Below, in pieces: positions 49,803 to 59,000 of a DNA stretch of 64,000 nt. Made by a program: the position numbers and the translations under genes. Each line of letters opens with the position of its first letter. Positions within the stretch are counted from its first letter, which is position 1. The notes under the pieces were generated by a model. It saw only the letters and a program-made list of their open reading frames with translations. It was not told where the DNA came from and searched no databases. Source of the DNA: Rhizobium sp. SSA_523 (GTDB lineage: Bacteria > Pseudomonadota > Alphaproteobacteria > Rhizobiales > Rhizobiaceae); assembly GCF_030435705.1 (NCBI RefSeq), contig NZ_CP129381.1:1302001-1366000 (forward strand). Direction: 5' to 3'.

Positions 49803-51236
49803 TCAGGCTTTGACCCGGTAGGGGGCAAGCGGCGTGTGATGGCTGAGGTTTTCGTGGCCGTCGGCTGTGACGAGATAGCAATCGCCGACATTGCAGCCGG
49901 CCACTTCCGGCTCCAGCCATTGCGAATGCAGCACGAAGGTCATGCCCTCCTCCAGCGTGTCATGATTGTTGGACTGGATGTTGTAGGGCGGGAATTTCTG
50001 CATGGACACCGAATGTCCGACATTCGGATTATGCGGCCCGAGCGTGGCGGGATAGACATGCATCAGCTTGCGGCCCTGGCGCTCCCAGTCCTCGTCCACC
50101 ACATGCTTGCGGGGAATGAGGCGAGGCTTGCCGTCATCCTCCGACACCCAGTTATAGGGCATGGTGCGACTTTCTGCGGATGTCAGGTAGCCACGGCTGA
50201 TATAAGGTTCGAAGGAGGCGTTGGCGACGTCGGAAATCAGTGTGCCGGGCTTGACCAGCGCGGCGGCCTTTTCAACGCCGTCGACGCACATCTGCAGGAC
50301 GTCCTCCTGCTTGTCGGTAATTTCGCCGACCGCGATCATCCGGGCGATCTGGGCTGTGTAGCCCTGATAGATCACGGCGGAAATGTAAAGGTTGATGAGA
50401 TCGCCATCGCGCACGATATGGCCATAGGGCTTGCCGCAATGGGTGCCATAGCGGTTGATGCCGATCTGGTAACCATCGCCGGTCTCGCCGCCCCTTGACA
50501 TCTGCGCATAGGTGAAAGCGGCATAGATCTCGAAATCGGTCACGCCCGGCTTGATGACGTGATAGGCCGCCTCGATGCCGATGCTGGCCAGTTGCGCGGC
50601 AGCTCGCACCACCGCCTGTTCCTTTGGCGAGCGGACCTTCTGCATCCGGTCGATGATCGGCTCGGCCGGCACGAAGGCGCTTTTCGGCAATCTGGTCTTG
50701 AGCCCGTTCCAGTAGCCGGTCGAGGTGGCATCGCCGATGATGCCGATCTGCGCCGAGGAAAGCTTGTTCTTTTCCAGAAAGGCCGCGACAGCATCGCTCA
50801 CCTTGTCGACGGTCTTGCCGGGGCGGTTATAGGTTTCGCGCCCCCAGGTGCCGACCTGCCAAATATCTTCCACCAGCACCGGCTCGCCGGCCGGCGGAAG
50901 CAGTACCGAACTGCTGAATATCGAAAACAGCGTCAGCGGCTGGTCGTCATCGGTCGGGATGACCAGCACGCCTTCGCGCGCCCAGTCGCAAACATAGCGA
51001 AGATAGGAATTCGACACCTTATAGGAGCCGATCGAATCGGCATGGATCAGGATGACATCGTGGCCCGCGACCACAGCCTCACGGCGAATGCGCCGCAGCC
51101 GATCGACGAACTCGCTTTCCGGCAAGGGGCCGACCGGCTCGAATTCGAAGGAAGGCCTGAACCCGTCGAGAAGTCGTTCGAACCGTTGATCGGATTGGAA
51201 GGAAGGCGTGAGGTGGGATGAGGTCAAGGCTGTCAT
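49803..51236 (-). CDS. M24 pita-bread protein lacking metal ligands (creatinase-like)
   Basis: The 477-aa product has a creatinase/prolidase N-terminal domain (about 40-195) and an M24 pita-bread domain (about 205-470). Aligned by eye with M24 aminopeptidases, four of five metal ligands are gone: first Asp is Y284, second Asp is Q296, first Glu is H437 and last Glu is G451; only H408 (GHSVSM) remains. Creatinase is the known metal-free M24 enzyme and splits creatine to sarcosine and urea, so a hydrolase or lyase of guanidino/amide compounds is more likely than a peptidase. It is the first gene of the importer operon that ends with the racemase. Confidence 0.82.
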   Translation of the reverse strand: MTALTSSHLTPSFQSDQRFERLLDGFRPSFEFEPVGPLPESEFVDRLRRIRREAVVAGHDVILIHADSIGSYKVSNSYLRYVCDWAREGVLVIPTDDDQPLTLFSIFSSSVLLPPAGEPVLVEDIWQVGTWGRETYNRPGKTVDKVSDAVAAFLEKNKLSSAQIGIIGDATSTGYWNGLKTRLPKSAFVPAEPIIDRMQKVRSPKEQAVVRAAAQLASIGIEAAYHVIKPGVTDFEIYAAFTYAQMSRGGETGDGYQIGINRYGTHCGKPYGHIVRDGDLINLYISAVIYQGYTAQIARMIAVGEITDKQEDVLQMCVDGVEKAAALVKPGTLISDVANASFEPYISRGYLTSAESRTMPYNWVSEDDGKPRLIPRKHVVDEDWERQGRKLMHVYPATLGPHNPNVGHSVSMQKFPPYNIQSNNHDTLEEGMTFVLHSQWLEPEVAGCNVGDCYLVTADGHENLSHHTPLAPYRVKA

Positions 51237-51976
51237 GGCGTCTCTCGTGGAGAATACGAATGAAAACCAGCTTACCCCTGAAATTTATTTTGCAAAGAGT
51301 GCCAGGCTCGGTTTTGGATTAGCATTTGCCTACAAATCATGCAGCTTTTATCTTTTAGGCAGAACACCGGCCAAAAGTGCGCAGGCCGGCAATATCGGCG
51401 AAGCCAAACAGCTATAGAAATCAAGTTTAACCGCAGACACGGCACCAGAAGCTTTGAAAAAAAACTTTCAAAATAAATTCGAAAATCGTCAAGACGGATT
51501 GGACCGCATGCCTGGAAAAGCGGCGCTGCGTGGCAGGACATCCGCTCCCGGTGGGCATTTGCCTAAAGCGGCGTCAGCTGCAGCCCCGCGGAATGGTCGC
51601 GCCGGAGGGTCGCCCCGGATAGCCGCCACGGTCAGCCAGCGCCGCACCGAAATGGCGCTGACGATGCCCCCCGTCAGCCGGCCGAAGAAGGCCGCGCAGA
51701 CCGCGCAATTGCCCTTTGCAGTCCCCCGCACAGCTCCCATGCCGAGCGCTCCGTGAAATCCTTCGCGCCTCGCTACACTTTTCGATCGCCGGTGCTACCT
51801 ATCCCTTCGCAACCTTAGATGCAGGCGAGGAAGCACTGATCAATCGTCACGGCAGGACATTGGAAGACCGCCGAGCGAGACAGTTCTGTGGACCACGCGA
51901 TCGCCTTCGGCGGCGTTCTCTCAAGCTTCACCAGGCTTTTGGGGAATTTGGCAAGATACCGGGACAGGAAGACGTC
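51237..51976. other. 740-bp divergent intergenic region
   Basis: This region separates the M24-like operon from the M48 protease gene. The left part (about 51237-51490) is clearly richer in A and T than its surroundings, contains runs of A and the inverted repeat at 51453-51472, and should hold the importer operon's promoter. The right part is GC-rich with no credible gene; short open frames there lack ribosome sites or family features. I see no RNA gene or mobile element in it. Confidence 0.6.
51453..51472. promoter_or_regulatory. 7+7 bp inverted repeat, possible RpiR operator
   Basis: TTTGAAA (51453-51459) and TTTCAAA (51466-51472) are perfect inverted arms around six bases. The TGAAA/TTTCA form resembles sites reported for RpiR-type regulators. 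It lies about 217 bases upstream of the M24-like gene start. Confidence 0.45.
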
Positions 51977-54196
51977 ATGACCGATGCGCAAGCGACCACC
52001 GACACAGCCAGGCGCCGCATACCGCCGGCCTTGATATCAGGCTTCTGGCTGATCCTGCTGCCGCTGGCGCTTGCCGGGTTCGGCATTTGGCAGCTGGATC
52101 GGTCCGTCGACGCCAGACAGGCGGTTCAAGCCAATGTACAGGACATCACCCGCTCACTCGATGAAATCCGCCCGATTGCGGCCGACGCGCCGGGAACGAT
52201 GATCCGCTTTGAAGGCGGGCGTTCTTTCCCGGCCTCGATGGCCGTTGCGCAGCTGGAAAATGCGCTTGGTGAGACCGAGCTTGTCCAGACCGTCGCAGAA
52301 ATCCGGCATCCCTTTGCCTATGTCACGATAGCCGGGGGAGTCCTTGCCTTGCTGGGCGGCGCGGTCGGCCTGCTTGGATCAAGCCTTGCCGGCCTCTCGG
52401 CGCGCCGCTCGCGCGACCAGCTGGTGCGCAGTTTCACCTGGCTGAGGATCACGCTGCCGTTCTTCCTGGCTGCCGTCATGCTCGGCCTTGGCTTTGCAGG
52501 CGTCGGCGCCACCGTCTTCGAAACCCTGACGCTGCCATTCTGGGGCAATCTCTCAGGCAATGCCGTAAAACTGGGGCTGATCGGCATCATCCTCGCCGGC
52601 GTCGCGCTGTATTGCGCCATCACCGCCGTCCGCGGCTTGCGCCGCGTCTTCGCGCTGGTGGAGCCGGAGCCGATCATAGAAAGGGCGCGTGTCGTGACCG
52701 AGCACGAGGCGCCTGCGCTCTGGACATTCGTCCGCAATCTGGCGACACGCATGGAGGCCGGCGCGCCGGACACCATCGTCGTCGGCCTGACCAGCGGCTT
52801 CTACGTGACCGAGAGCCGGCTTCTGCTTCTTCCCGAGGAGCGGCTGATCGAGGGGCGGACCCTGCACATGCCGGCCCCTATGCTGGAGCTTCTCGACACC
52901 GCCGAGATCGCAGCCATTGTCGGCCACGAGCTTGCGCATTTTGCAGGCGAGGATACCCGGTATTCGCAGCGCTTCGTGCCGATCTATTCCAGCCTGCAGC
53001 GTTCGCTGGACGCACTCTACCGGGCTGATATCAATGGTGATTTTGGCATCGCCGCGGGCCTTCGCCTCGGTTACCACGCCCTGTCCCGCTTTGATACCGC
53101 TGTTGCCCATTGGAGCCGGCTGCGCGAGTTCGAAGCGGATCGCCACGGCAGCGCGGTCAGCGGCACAGGCGGTGCCGCGTCCGCGCTGGTGCGCGTCCAT
53201 ATTGCCGACCCTTGTGTGCATTTTGTCTTGAACGATGCCTTTCGCGGAAATGAGGGGCTTGGGCCGGATCTTGTTGCGGCCATCGCGAGTGTGGCCGCCA
53301 ATCAAGGCTTTGTCGATCCGGCCGCGCATCTGGAAGACCGCCAGGCCCACCCGACCGATAGCCACCCTCCGACGATCCAGCGCATCCAGGCGCTCGGCGT
53401 TTCAGTTGATGACACGCTCCTTTCGCATGCGACCCGACGCCCTGATCCAGGCATGGCATCTTTCGGCAGACGGGCATTCCCGTCCTGGGATCAGCTTTGC
53501 CGCGAACTCTCCGCAGACTTCCTGCGCAATGCCAGCGCCGTTCGCACGGAATACCGGGAGGAACTGAAGACGGCCGCCGCCGGGGTGACCGAGCCGGAGC
53601 TGGTGGTCCATGAGAATACCGGGCCGATGGCAGGCGCCATGATCTTCATCATCGTACTTTTCGGCGTCTTCCTCGCCTGCACCTATCTCTTCCCCTATGA
53701 GATGGGATTCGGCGGAAATGAGAGCCACAGGGCCATCCTCACAGGGGTGCTCGGTTTCGGTATGCTCCTGTGCCTTGCCGCTGTCGTCTTCTATCGCCGC
53801 CGGGCCGCCCGGCCATTGATGGTTTTCACGCCGGAATTCTTGCGCTCGCCCTGGCTGAGCGAGCCTGTACGGTGGGACGCGGTCAACGGCTATCAGGTCT
53901 ATGCCTCCACCCGCTTCGCCCTGCAACTTTACCTGGACCCAAACGAGCCTCTGCCCAGCCGGACCCGGTTTTCCTTCTACAACAAGGTCAAGCCGAAGCG
54001 CCACATGATCGAGCTGGACGCTATCGGAATCCGCGGCATGAAGGCAGACGCATTCTCGGATCTGGTGGGCCGCTATCTTGTTGCGGCGCATGCGCGGCGG
54101 GCGCTCCAGGAGCAGGGCTTGGACGCCGTGGCGGTCGAGGCTTCGCCGCGCACGGCTGGCGAAGGTTTGACCCGTGGTCAGCCTTCGCCCGTTTGA
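51977..54196 (+). CDS. membrane-bound M48-family metalloprotease
   Basis: The 739-aa product has zinc ligands H317 and H321 in HELAH and a third ligand E386 in FEADRH; E318 is the catalytic base. Membrane helices lie at about 18-38, 112-132, 155-185 and 195-215 before the protease domain, and two more at about 552-572 and 588-608. The catalytic domain is therefore cytoplasmic or membrane-facing as in HtpX/Ste24-type enzymes. It is nearly twice the size of HtpX because of the long C-terminal part. AGGAAG precedes the ATG. It ends 10 bases from the convergent isomerase gene and stands alone. Confidence 0.87.
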   Translation: MTDAQATTDTARRRIPPALISGFWLILLPLALAGFGIWQLDRSVDARQAVQANVQDITRSLDEIRPIAADAPGTMIRFEGGRSFPASMAVAQLENALGETELVQTVAEIRHPFAYVTIAGGVLALLGGAVGLLGSSLAGLSARRSRDQLVRSFTWLRITLPFFLAAVMLGLGFAGVGATVFETLTLPFWGNLSGNAVKLGLIGIILAGVALYCAITAVRGLRRVFALVEPEPIIERARVVTEHEAPALWTFVRNLATRMEAGAPDTIVVGLTSGFYVTESRLLLLPEERLIEGRTLHMPAPMLELLDTAEIAAIVGHELAHFAGEDTRYSQRFVPIYSSLQRSLDALYRADINGDFGIAAGLRLGYHALSRFDTAVAHWSRLREFEADRHGSAVSGTGGAASALVRVHIADPCVHFVLNDAFRGNEGLGPDLVAAIASVAANQGFVDPAAHLEDRQAHPTDSHPPTIQRIQALGVSVDDTLLSHATRRPDPGMASFGRRAFPSWDQLCRELSADFLRNASAVRTEYREELKTAAAGVTEPELVVHENTGPMAGAMIFIIVLFGVFLACTYLFPYEMGFGGNESHRAILTGVLGFGMLLCLAAVVFYRRRAARPLMVFTPEFLRSPWLSEPVRWDAVNGYQVYASTRFALQLYLDPNEPLPSRTRFSFYNKVKPKRHMIELDAIGIRGMKADAFSDLVGRYLVAAHARRALQEQGLDAVAVEASPRTAGEGLTRGQPSPV

Positions 54197-54206
54197 CCGT
54201 CACGGC

Positions 54207-55025
54207 TTACTGAGCAAGGCCGAGCTCTGCGAGATAGGCGGCAGAGGCCTGGATCTGGCTCTTGTCGCGGATCTCGATGATCAGGCGCGGGTTGGAGGTG
54301 ATGACGGCCAAGCGTGCGAAGACGGCACGCCAGTTGATGTTGCCATGGCCGAGCGGCCAATGACGATCCGCATAGCCGTCGGCGTCCTGAAGGTGCACGT
54401 GTTGCAAAAGATTGCCGGCGTCATGGGCGAAGTAATCGACCGGCGGCGCACCGGTCGACCCGGCGGCATAGGCCGCATGACCCGTATCAATGGATAGAGC
54501 AAATGCGGGCGAGTTGAAGTCTTCCACCAGACGGCGGCGTTCGGCGGGATCCTTGTCCTCGATATTTTCCAGCACAAAGACGCAACCCTGGATCTCGGCG
54601 CGCTTTACAGCGGCATCCAGTGTCTGGTGCGTCATGTCGATCACCCGCTGGCGCTGATCCGGCCAATTGTCGAGATTGTTGTGCATCCAGGTCGTATAGG
54701 GGCTATGGATGACGATCTGGGTGATGTCGAGCGCAGCCGCCACGTCAAGCGCCTGATCCATGCGGCGCGCCACCACGGCCCGCACATCCGGATCAGCGGA
54801 GGCGACATTGAGGCCCATGAAAGGACCATGCATGCCAAGACGGCCCTGATGGCCATCGAGAAGCTGCTTCGCGCGCTCCACCAGCGGCTGCCAGTCGCCT
54901 GTCAGAACCTCGGCTGGAACGAAATCCTGCAGTTCGAGATCGCGCGGCTTTTCCAGCAGCCAGTCGCGGTTCAGTTCAACGTCCTTCAACGTCATGGCGG
55001 CGCCAAGAATGGGCAGGTCAGACAT
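54207..55025 (-). CDS. sugar isomerase/epimerase-like TIM barrel (AP2Ec family)
   Basis: The 272-aa product is a xylose-isomerase-like TIM barrel. Metal ligands are visible in order: E in ENIEDKDP, D and H in SIDTGHAAYA, H in HVHLQDADGYADRHWPLGHGNINW and E in IIEIRDK. The family isomerises or epimerises sugars and keto acids, or dehydrates inositol derivatives. It is the last gene of the peptide-type importer operon, 49 bases after the DppC-type permease. It probably acts on the imported molecule, which would then be sugar-related rather than a peptide. Confidence 0.88.
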   Translation of the reverse strand: MSDLPILGAAMTLKDVELNRDWLLEKPRDLELQDFVPAEVLTGDWQPLVERAKQLLDGHQGRLGMHGPFMGLNVASADPDVRAVVARRMDQALDVAAALDITQIVIHSPYTTWMHNNLDNWPDQRQRVIDMTHQTLDAAVKRAEIQGCVFVLENIEDKDPAERRRLVEDFNSPAFALSIDTGHAAYAAGSTGAPPVDYFAHDAGNLLQHVHLQDADGYADRHWPLGHGNINWRAVFARLAVITSNPRLIIEIRDKSQIQASAAYLAELGLAQ

Positions 55026-55074
55026 GGGTGTAGTCCTTCTTTATGTGAAGCAGAATGCTGTTGAGGGTGGCAGA

Positions 55075-55974
55075 TCAGGAAAGGGTCGGATCGAGCCGGT
55101 CGCGCAGCCAGTCGCCGAGAAGCGAAACACAGAGCGCGGTGGTGGTGATGACGAAGGCCGGCGCCAGCATGATCCAGGGAGCCGAGGAGAGATATTCGCG
55201 ACCAAAGCCAACCATGTTGCCGAGCGAAGTGTTCGGCGGCTGAATGCCGAGACCGAGGAAGGAAAGGCCGCTTTCCAAGAGAATGATCTCAGGGAAGGCA
55301 AGCGTCATCGAAACGATCAGTGTGGAAGCTATATTGGGCAGGATATGGCGGCCGTAGAGTCGCCAGGGCGACGCCCCCAACTGATGTACGGCCGCGGCAT
55401 AGCCATGCATCCGGCCACTGATGGCAAGGCCGCGGGCGATGCGCGCATAGCGCTCCCACGCATGGAAACCAAGCAGGCAGACAAACAGCACCAGCGAATT
55501 GCCGAAAAACGCAAGCACAGCGAGCGCCAGCACAAGAAAGGGAATGGCAGCGGAAAAATCAACCAGCGCCAAAAGCGCCTGCTCGACGATACCGCGGAAA
55601 TGTGCGGCCACGAAACCCAGCGTCACGCCGATCACGGCGCCGATAATGGTCGCGCCGAACGCAATCAGCAGGCTCATGCGTATCGAAGTGATAAGTCTCG
55701 ACAGAACGTCGCGACCCAACTCATCCGTTCCAAGCACATGCGCCCAGCTACCGCCCATGAAGACCGGCAGGCTCAGGCGGTTGCGGAGATCCATCTGGGT
55801 GAAACGGTATGGGGAGATCAGGTCGGCCGAGACGGCAACCGCCAGCATCACAACAAGCCACAGGACGGCAATGCTGATCAGGATCGGCATGCGTTTGACG
55901 CGCTCCAGCAGTGCTGTAGGCCTTGCTGCAGGAGAATTCTCGGCCGCGACGAGTGAAGAGGTGGCTTCGACCAT
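55075..55974 (-). CDS. ABC importer permease, DppC type
   Basis: The 299-aa product has an N-terminal helix (about 30-50), the DppC mark VLGTDELGRDVLSRLI and the coupling region HQLGASPWRLYGRHILPN. AAGGAGC precedes the ATG at 55974; an in-frame extension to 56097 would be charged and without a ribosome site. It follows the DppB-type gene by 64 bases. Confidence 0.92.
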   Translation of the reverse strand: MVEATSSLVAAENSPAARPTALLERVKRMPILISIAVLWLVVMLAVAVSADLISPYRFTQMDLRNRLSLPVFMGGSWAHVLGTDELGRDVLSRLITSIRMSLLIAFGATIIGAVIGVTLGFVAAHFRGIVEQALLALVDFSAAIPFLVLALAVLAFFGNSLVLFVCLLGFHAWERYARIARGLAISGRMHGYAAAVHQLGASPWRLYGRHILPNIASTLIVSMTLAFPEIILLESGLSFLGLGIQPPNTSLGNMVGFGREYLSSAPWIMLAPAFVITTTALCVSLLGDWLRDRLDPTLS

Positions 55975-56038
55975 GGTTTGCTCCTTCAAGTTCTGAGCGG
56001 GCAGCGACGAGACAGGTTCAAGGCGGCGAGGAACATCA

Positions 56039-56971
56039 TCACCGCGCCGGCCTTGCCTGCCCATGCATGCGCGGATCGACCAGGCCGTAGAGAACATCCA
56101 CGATCATGTTGGCTGCGACCATCGTCATGGCGATCATCAGGACGACGGCCTGCACGACGGCGAGATCCCTGTTGGCGACCGACACGACGAGAAGCCTTCC
56201 AACCCCCGGCCAGGAAAAGACACTCTCAACAACAACGGCACCCGCGACCAGGCCGCCCAGCATGAAGCCGATGATGGTGATTGTGGGGATAGCCGCGTTT
56301 TGCAGTGCATGACGCCAGACCACAGCCGACCACGACAGGCCCTTGGCACTCGCTGTGCGGATGTAAGGCTGGCCGAGCACTTCCAGCATGGCGCTACGGG
56401 TAAAGCGCGCCAGAAGTGCTGCGCCGCCAAAGCCCATCGTCGCAATCGGAAGAATGGCGTTCACCCAGCTGTCCTGCCCTGCCGATGGCAGCCAGCCGAG
56501 ACTGACAGAGAAAATCAGCACCAACAGCATGGCCAGGATGAACGAAGGAACGGCAAAGCCCGTGACCGCCATCACCATGACGAGGCGGTCAATGAACGAG
56601 TTGCGGTGGAGTGCGGCATAAACGCCGGCAGGTACACCCACAAGGAGGTTTACCAGAAAGGCCGGAATGGTCAGGGCCAGTGTCGAGGGAACTCTTTCCA
56701 AAACAACGGACACCACGTCGCGGCCATCGCGCATGGAGCGCCCGAGTTCGCCGCTGAAAATCGCCTCGAAGAACGAGAAATACTGGATCCACAGTGCCTG
56801 ATCGAGACCCCAGGCCTTCCGAAAGGCATCAATGGCCTCCGGCGGCGCATCGGCACCCATGATCACCATGGCCGGATCGCCCGAAAGGCGCAAAACCACG
56901 AACACAAAGGTCACGACCATGACGATGCTGACGGCGGCCCGCAGCAGCCGGAGCAGTAGATAATGCAGCAT
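56039..56971 (-). CDS. ABC importer permease, DppB type
   Basis: The 310-aa product has helix 1 at about 8-30, the DppB mark LSGDPAMVIMGADAPPEAIDAFRKAWGLDQ in the first periplasmic loop, and the coupling region RTASAKGLSWSAVVWRHALQN. The ATG at 56971 is one base past the upstream ATPase stop; the longer frame back to 57052 only overlaps that gene. Confidence 0.92.
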   Translation of the reverse strand: MLHYLLLRLLRAAVSIVMVVTFVFVVLRLSGDPAMVIMGADAPPEAIDAFRKAWGLDQALWIQYFSFFEAIFSGELGRSMRDGRDVVSVVLERVPSTLALTIPAFLVNLLVGVPAGVYAALHRNSFIDRLVMVMAVTGFAVPSFILAMLLVLIFSVSLGWLPSAGQDSWVNAILPIATMGFGGAALLARFTRSAMLEVLGQPYIRTASAKGLSWSAVVWRHALQNAAIPTITIIGFMLGGLVAGAVVVESVFSWPGVGRLLVVSVANRDLAVVQAVVLMIAMTMVAANMIVDVLYGLVDPRMHGQARPAR

Positions 56972-56972
56972 G

Positions 56973-57989
56973 TCAGCAGGTCTCCAGCGAAACGGGGGTG
57001 CGGCCAGGTGCAGCCTCCCCATGCACCACATGACAGGCGACGCGTCGGCCATCGCTGCGGCGAGGTTTCAGTTGCGGCACTTGCTCGCGGCAAGTCGCGG
57101 AAGCGACAGGACAGCGCGGATGAAAGGCACAGCCTGCCGGGCGGTTGGCGGGATTGGGCGGATCACCCTGCAGGACCACACGGCTCGCCCTCTTCCCCGG
57201 GTGGGGAATGGCCGAGACCAGAGCCTGCGTGTAAGGGTGGGCCGGATCGTGCAGCACCGCGTCCGGATCGCCCTCCTCGACGATGCGCCCGAGATACATC
57301 ACCGCAACACGCTGGCTGATCTGGCGCACGGCTCTCAGATCGTGACTGACAAACAGCATGCCCATCTTGAGCCGCTCCTGCAGATCGCTGAGCAGGTTCA
57401 GCACCAGGGCCTGAATTGACACATCGAGCGCGCTGATCGGTTCGTCGCAGACGAGAAGATCCGGATTGGTGACAAGTGCACGGGCAATCACTGCGCGCTG
57501 ACGCTGCCCGCCGGACAGCGATTGTGGATGACGGGCGGCATGATGCGGCTGCAAGCCGACCTCTTCCATCACGGCCGCGATTCTTTCCTCTCTTTCCGAA
57601 AGAGTGCCGATCCGGTGAATGTCCAGCGGTTCGCCGATCTGCACACCGAGGGTCAGACGTCGGTCCAGAGCGGCCAAGGGGTCCTGGTAGACCAGTTGCA
57701 TGCGTTGGCGGAGGCTCGCCCAAGCCTTGGTGCCATCCTGCGGCAACGCCATGCCGTCGAAGGTGACGGAGCCGGTGTCGGTTGGTTCGATGCCCAGCAC
57801 CAGCCGCGCCGTCGTCGATTTTCCGCAACCGGACTCGCCGACCAGTCCCAGCGTTTCCCCACGCGCCACCGTGAGCGAAACATTGTCCACCGCGCGAACG
57901 GGATGAGGTCGCCCCAGGACGCCGCGCCGCATCGAGTAGCTGCGCGAAAGATCACGCGCCTCGAGCAAGGCTGATGCACCCATGCTCAT
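56973..57989 (-). CDS. ABC importer ATPase, DppF type
   Basis: The 338-aa product has Walker [10 protein letters not shown], signature [16 protein letters not shown] and Walker B LLVCDEPISALDVS, then the oligopeptide-transporter C-terminal region with cysteines in GCAFHPRCPVASATC, as in DppF proteins. Its ATG overlaps the DppD-type stop by ATGA. Confidence 0.94.
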   Translation of the reverse strand: MSMGASALLEARDLSRSYSMRRGVLGRPHPVRAVDNVSLTVARGETLGLVGESGCGKSTTARLVLGIEPTDTGSVTFDGMALPQDGTKAWASLRQRMQLVYQDPLAALDRRLTLGVQIGEPLDIHRIGTLSEREERIAAVMEEVGLQPHHAARHPQSLSGGQRQRAVIARALVTNPDLLVCDEPISALDVSIQALVLNLLSDLQERLKMGMLFVSHDLRAVRQISQRVAVMYLGRIVEEGDPDAVLHDPAHPYTQALVSAIPHPGKRASRVVLQGDPPNPANRPAGCAFHPRCPVASATCREQVPQLKPRRSDGRRVACHVVHGEAAPGRTPVSLETC

Positions 57990-58996
57990 TGCATTGCCCT
58001 TTCGCGCGCATTGTGTGCGGACTTGAACGCTAGCTCATCCGCAGCCTGATAAGGCCGTGCATGAATGCAGGCGGCGCTATGCTCGTGCGTCAGTGGCAGG
58101 GGCACCGGGTCCACTTCCGTGCAGCGATCGGTTGCCGCAGAACAGCGAGGTGCGAAAGCGCATCCCTGCGGCATATGCGCCGCTTCCGGCACACTGCCGG
58201 GAATGGCGACCAACCGCCTGCGTGCCCCGTTAAGCGGCGGCAAGGCTCCCATGAGCCCGCGCGTATAGGGGTGACTTGGACGGGCGAAGATCTGTCCGCT
58301 CGGCGCCTCTTCAACGATCCGGCCAGCATACATCACAGCAATGCTGGAACAGGTTTCCGCAACGACGCCCAGATCATGCGAAATCAGCACCAGCGCCATT
58401 CCGGTATCGCGGCGAAGCGTTGTCAGCAAATCGAGGATCTGTGCCTGGATGGTGACGTCGAGCGCTGTGGTCGGCTCATCCGCCACCAGAAGATCAGGCT
58501 CGCCCGCCAGCGCCATGGCAATCATCACGCGCTGGTTCTGCCCACCTGACAACTCGTGCGGATAGGCATTGATGCGGTTCCTTGAATCGGGGATCCCGAC
58601 CAGATCCAGCAGGCGCATGACCTCGGCCCTCGCGCTCTGGCCGGTCAAGCCGCGATGCAGGCCAAGCGCTTCGGCGATCTGGCGTCCGATGCGGTGGACC
58701 GGATTGAGGCTTGCAGCCGGATCCTGGAAGATCATGGCGATCCGACCGCCGCGCACCGGCTCCAACCGTGCCTTCGGGGCACCAAGAATTTCGCTACCGT
58801 CAACGAGGACGGAACCACGCACCGTAGCCGAAGCAGGCAGAAGGCCGAGTGCTGCAAGCCAGGTTACGGATTTCCCGCAACCGGACTCGCCAACCAGACC
58901 GACTGCTTCGCCACGCTCTACCGAGAGGTTGATGCCACGGAGAGCTGGCGCGCGACCGAATGCGACCGTAAGGTTCTGGATCTGGACGAACGCCAT
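57986..58996 (-). CDS. ABC importer ATPase, DppD type
   Basis: The 336-aa product has Walker [10 protein letters not shown], signature [16 protein letters not shown] and Walker [15 protein letters not shown], and the C-terminal cysteine motif [15 protein letters not shown] of the OppD/DppD branch. It lies 4 bases after the receptor gene and overlaps the DppF-type gene. Confidence 0.94.
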   Translation of the reverse strand: MAFVQIQNLTVAFGRAPALRGINLSVERGEAVGLVGESGCGKSVTWLAALGLLPASATVRGSVLVDGSEILGAPKARLEPVRGGRIAMIFQDPAASLNPVHRIGRQIAEALGLHRGLTGQSARAEVMRLLDLVGIPDSRNRINAYPHELSGGQNQRVMIAMALAGEPDLLVADEPTTALDVTIQAQILDLLTTLRRDTGMALVLISHDLGVVAETCSSIAVMYAGRIVEEAPSGQIFARPSHPYTRGLMGALPPLNGARRRLVAIPGSVPEAAHMPQGCAFAPRCSAATDRCTEVDPVPLPLTHEHSAACIHARPYQAADELAFKSAHNARERAMQ

Positions 58997-59000
58997 GACC

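Noticed and set aside
49803..51236. Ordinary Xaa-Pro aminopeptidase
   Set aside because: Four of five metal ligands are replaced, so the standard metallopeptidase reaction is not expected.
51291..51304. Sigma-54-like sequence TGGCACTCTTTGCA on the minus strand upstream of the M24-like gene
   Set aside because: The GG and GC elements are 8 bases apart instead of the required 10, and no enhancer-binding regulator gene is in the window.
51454..51756. Short open frames on both strands in the 740-bp gap before the M48 gene
   Set aside because: No ribosome sites, no family features and composition unlike the neighbouring genes; treated as non-coding.
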